Assembly: GCA_020638465.1 (NCBI GenBank)
Contig: JACKIM010000001.1
Location: 62,001 to 126,000 of the forward strand
Direction: 5' to 3'
From: Geminicoccaceae bacterium
GTDB lineage: Bacteria > Pseudomonadota > Alphaproteobacteria > Geminicoccales > Geminicoccaceae
DNA: 64,000 nt
The notes below the pieces were generated by a model that was given only the letters and a program-made list of their open reading frames with translations, ran no database searches and was not told the origin of the DNA. The translations under genes were made by a program, and so were the position numbers. Every line of letters starts with the position of its first letter. Position 1 is the stretch's first letter. Shown in pieces: positions 61,540-64,000 of this stretch.

Positions 61540-61853
61540 GCAGCGGATTCCGTCCGACTGTGCCGTTCGGGCCATGCTCCCTGACGCGCTCCGGCAACTC
61601 GGGGCAGGTCGTGGCCCGAAGGTCGCTGGCGAGCCTTATTCCACTCATTTGCAGCGTACTTTTTTACAGCGCATTGCCTTTGCATCTTGCGCAGTGACAT
61701 TTTTAACACTTGCGATGATTTTCTGATTATTCTAATTCAGTCACAATGAAGGCTTCGTGCGGACACGGTCCCACGAAGATGAGGAGCGGTACCATCCGTT
61801 GTCGCAGTGCAGCGCCTGGTCGGCTTGATAAATGGCTTGCAGGAGACCCCCCG
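61540..61853. other. Intergenic stretch without a supported gene
   Basis: Between the small protein and uracil-DNA glycosylase. The last third (about 61660-61745) is AT-rich for this genome and contains TTGCGA (61710-61715) followed by T- and A-rich sequence, so it may hold the promoter for the glycosylase. An in-frame ATG at 61746 exists, but ATG 61854 has the better ribosome-binding site. No clear hairpin was found. Confidence 0.4.
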
Positions 61854-62756
61854 ATGGTTCCCGCGGATGCTGAACCGAGCGGAGCTGTGACAGCATGGTT
61901 GCATTGGTATGCAGCCATGGGTGTTGATTGCTGCCTGCACGATTCACCTACCGCGTTCTTCAACGATCGGCAATCTTCTCATTTCGATTTGCCGCATCCC
62001 GGATCGGGGACGCGCCCCGCTCTCGATGATACCCCCAGACCGCCCGCGTCCCGGCCGCTCGCCGCCGAGCCGGCGGCCGGTCCCGTCAGCCTGCCATTCG
62101 GTCATGGCTATGCGCCCAATGGTTCCTCATCCGACATCATCCAGGGTGCCCGTTCGCTCGCCGCGTCCTGTTCGACCATCGACGCCCTGCGCACCGCGCT
62201 CGAATCGTTCGAGGGCTGCGCCCTGAAACGGACGGCGAACCGGCTGTGTTTCGGTGACGGCAATCCTGCCGCGTCGATCATGCTGATCGGCGAGGCACCG
62301 GGAGCCGAGGAAGACCGGCAGGGCAAGCCCTTCGTCGGTCCGAGCGGGCGATTGCTCGACCGGATGCTGGCCGCCATCGGCCTCGGCCGCGAAACGGTCT
62401 GGATCACCAACGCGATCTTCTGGCGTCCTCCGGGCAACCGGACGCCGACTGCCAACGAGATTGCCGTCTGTCAGCCCTTCGTCGAGCGCCAGATCGAGAT
62501 CATGGCCCCCGAGATCATCGTTTTCGTGGGCGGAATCGCCGCCCGCACCCTGCTGGGTACCAGGGAGGGCGTCACGCGGCTTCGGGGGCGCCGCTTTTCC
62601 TACGAGCCCGGAGATGGAAAACCGGCCATCCCCGCGATGGTCATGTTCCACCCGGCCTATCTGTTGCGCCAGCCTGCGCGCAAGAAAGAGTCCTGGCAGG
62701 ACCTCATGACAGTCTCGGAGTGGCTGGAAGACGGCGCCATGCGGAGCATTCACTGA
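61854..62756 (+). CDS. Family 4-like uracil-DNA glycosylase
   Basis: DNA repair enzyme of 300 residues that removes uracil. The start is ATG 61854, with AGGAG eight bases upstream. Active-site blocks are LIGEAPGAEEDRQGKPFVG and, near the C terminus, MFHPAYLLRQ. Classical family-4 enzymes hold a 4Fe-4S cluster with four cysteines, two in a CxxC. Here that position reads CALK, so one ligand is missing; the cluster may be absent or incomplete. The N-terminal 100 residues are variable and Pro-rich. The lytic transglycosylase starts one base after the stop. Confidence 0.9.
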   Translation: MVPADAEPSGAVTAWLHWYAAMGVDCCLHDSPTAFFNDRQSSHFDLPHPGSGTRPALDDTPRPPASRPLAAEPAAGPVSLPFGHGYAPNGSSSDIIQGARSLAASCSTIDALRTALESFEGCALKRTANRLCFGDGNPAASIMLIGEAPGAEEDRQGKPFVGPSGRLLDRMLAAIGLGRETVWITNAIFWRPPGNRTPTANEIAVCQPFVERQIEIMAPEIIVFVGGIAARTLLGTREGVTRLRGRRFSYEPGDGKPAIPAMVMFHPAYLLRQPARKKESWQDLMTVSEWLEDGAMRSIH

Positions 62757-62757
62757 C

Positions 62758-64000
62758 ATGACAAGATCAACCGCAATCAGCCGGGCCACGGCAGACACGG
62801 GCGATATGCCCCCGGCGGACGCGGCTTTGGCGGATTCGCCGGCAGGGCCTGCCGGCAACGGGCGCCGGCGCGGCGTGGCGCGGCGGTGGCTGTCGGTCGT
62901 CGGCGGGCCGATGCTCGCCTGCGGCCTGCTGGCGTCATGGTCCGGCACGGACACCGCCCTCGCCCAGAGTGCCGGCAGCGACGTCATGGTCGCCCGCCTC
63001 CTCCCGATGCAGGATATCCCGACCCAACTCGGAATCCTGCCGAGACCTCTGCCGACGGCGGACATTGCCCGTTACAAGATGATCTTCGAGTTGCAGGAAG
63101 AGGGGCACTGGAAAGAGGCCGACCATATCATCAGGGAGTTGCGCAGTCCTGTCCTGATGGGCCATGTCCTCGCCCAGCGCTACCTCCATCCCACGGCCTA
63201 CCGCTCGACCTTCAGGGAACTCTCGGACTGGCTTGAGGACTATGCGGATCTTCCGCAGGCTTCAGACATCTACGCACTTGCCGTCAAGCGGCGCCCCGCG
63301 GGGACGAAGGCGCCCGCCGAACCCGTCGCCGGCTATCTCGGCGGTTCCGGCCAGGAACTGCTTGAGGAGCGAAAGGTCGACTATGTAAGCGACAGGAAGC
63401 GGTCGGCCAGCCGGACGGTCGCCGTGCGGGACTGGCTGAACCGGATCGAGGAGCTGGTCAGCAAGGATCGCCCGACACAGGCGTCAGGATTGCTGAAGAA
63501 TTCGGCATCGCGTTATGCCGATACCGTCGAGCAGGATCTCGCGCGCTGGATCATCGCCAAGGGATATTTTGCCAACCGCAAGGACGCCGAGGCCCTCCGG
63601 TTTGCCGATCCCGCCGCCAGGCGCTCGGGCAAGTACGAGCCGCGCATCCATTGGACGGCAGGGCTTGCGGCCTGGAGACTGGGCAAGCTCGACGTTGCAC
63701 TCCGGCATTTTTCCGCGATGGCGCAAAGCGATGCACCGGGCGAGGAAGTGGCCGCCGCCTCCTTCTGGGCGGCAAGGGCTGCCCTGGCCCTGCGCAAGCC
63801 CGACAGGCACCAGCAGTTCCTCGAAAAGGCCGCGGAAGCGAGCGATCAGTTCTACGGCCTGCTCGCGCAGGGCCTCTTAGGATTGCGCATCAGCTTCGAC
63901 TGGCACGAATCCGGCCTGAACAACGACATGCGCAGTACGCTCATGCAGTTCCCCGGTGCCGTGCGGGCCATAGCCCTGGGGCAGGTCGAACGGCCGGACC
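62758..64000 (+). CDS. Lytic transglycosylase, N-terminal part (runs off the window)
   Basis: Reading frame open from ATG 62758 to the window edge, 414 complete codons. A basic leader and a hydrophobic stretch near residue 43-70 ending LAQSAG give a signal peptide. The visible part is the alpha-superhelical domain of Slt-type soluble lytic transglycosylases, with the block LMGHVLAQRYLHPTAYRS near residue 132 and FFGLLAQGLLG-like FYGLLAQGLLG near residue 367. The catalytic SLT domain would lie outside the window. The enzyme cuts peptidoglycan in the periplasm. It is placed one base after the glycosylase stop. Confidence 0.85.
   Translation, partial: MTRSTAISRATADTGDMPPADAALADSPAGPAGNGRRRGVARRWLSVVGGPMLACGLLASWSGTDTALAQSAGSDVMVARLLPMQDIPTQLGILPRPLPTADIARYKMIFELQEEGHWKEADHIIRELRSPVLMGHVLAQRYLHPTAYRSTFRELSDWLEDYADLPQASDIYALAVKRRPAGTKAPAEPVAGYLGGSGQELLEERKVDYVSDRKRSASRTVAVRDWLNRIEELVSKDRPTQASGLLKNSASRYADTVEQDLARWIIAKGYFANRKDAEALRFADPAARRSGKYEPRIHWTAGLAAWRLGKLDVALRHFSAMAQSDAPGEEVAAASFWAARAALALRKPDRHQQFLEKAAEASDQFYGLLAQGLLGLRISFDWHESGLNNDMRSTLMQFPGAVRAIALGQVERPD

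Overview
The window reads as one continuous stretch of chromosome from a GC-rich alphaproteobacterium. Gene content points to Rhodospirillales or a related order: a TakP-like TRAP system, HutF-type histidine breakdown, a FkbM methyltransferase, and an alphaproteobacterial form of family-4 uracil-DNA glycosylase. This placement is inference from gene content only. Genes are packed tightly, often with 4-8 bp start/stop overlaps. I see no rRNA, no CRISPR array, no transposase or integrase, and no long repeat.

Layout. (1) 1-7586: a sugar operon with the end of a peptide-type ABC ATPase, two GH4 glycosidases, a GH42 beta-galactosidase and, unexpectedly, a flavin-dependent halogenase homologue. (2) 7593-17396: histidine utilisation. 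hutF-hutC diverge from hutI-hutH-hutU across a promoter with a perfect operator palindrome, and a TRAP transporter follows. (3) 17397-22911: a dehydrogenase, an omega-aminotransferase, a FAH/hydratase-family enzyme, bioY and an MFS exporter with a His-rich tail. (4) 23004-30747: an eight-gene operon of flavoprotein, two carboxymuconolactone-decarboxylase-family proteins, an opine-type dehydrogenase and a four-gene polyamine-type ABC importer. I regard it as the best candidate for an undescribed catabolic system. (5) 30771-41252: chaC, plsY, FkbM methyltransferase, glycosyltransferase, a two-component pair, an acetylpolyamine amidohydrolase-like deacetylase, a soluble chemoreceptor, a methyltransferase and a DUF1028 protein. 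(6) 41377-48382: recO-parC, an alpha/beta hydrolase, a family-2 glycosyltransferase, an aldolase-like protein and a LysE exporter. (7) 48430-53788: a complete peptide ABC importer on the minus strand. (8) 53963-57670: a ZntB-like transporter, an acyltransferase preceded by a phased array of PhoB half-sites, a Tat-exported cyclase and an orphan protein. (9) 57787-64000: tRNA-Gln, a SAM hydrolase, ispE, a TPR lipoprotein, a 67-residue protein, uracil-DNA glycosylase and the start of a lytic transglycosylase.

Overall the region combines scavenging of sugars, histidine, amines and peptides with a few housekeeping genes. Family calls rest on motifs read by eye. Exact substrates are inferred from neighbours and are marked as such.
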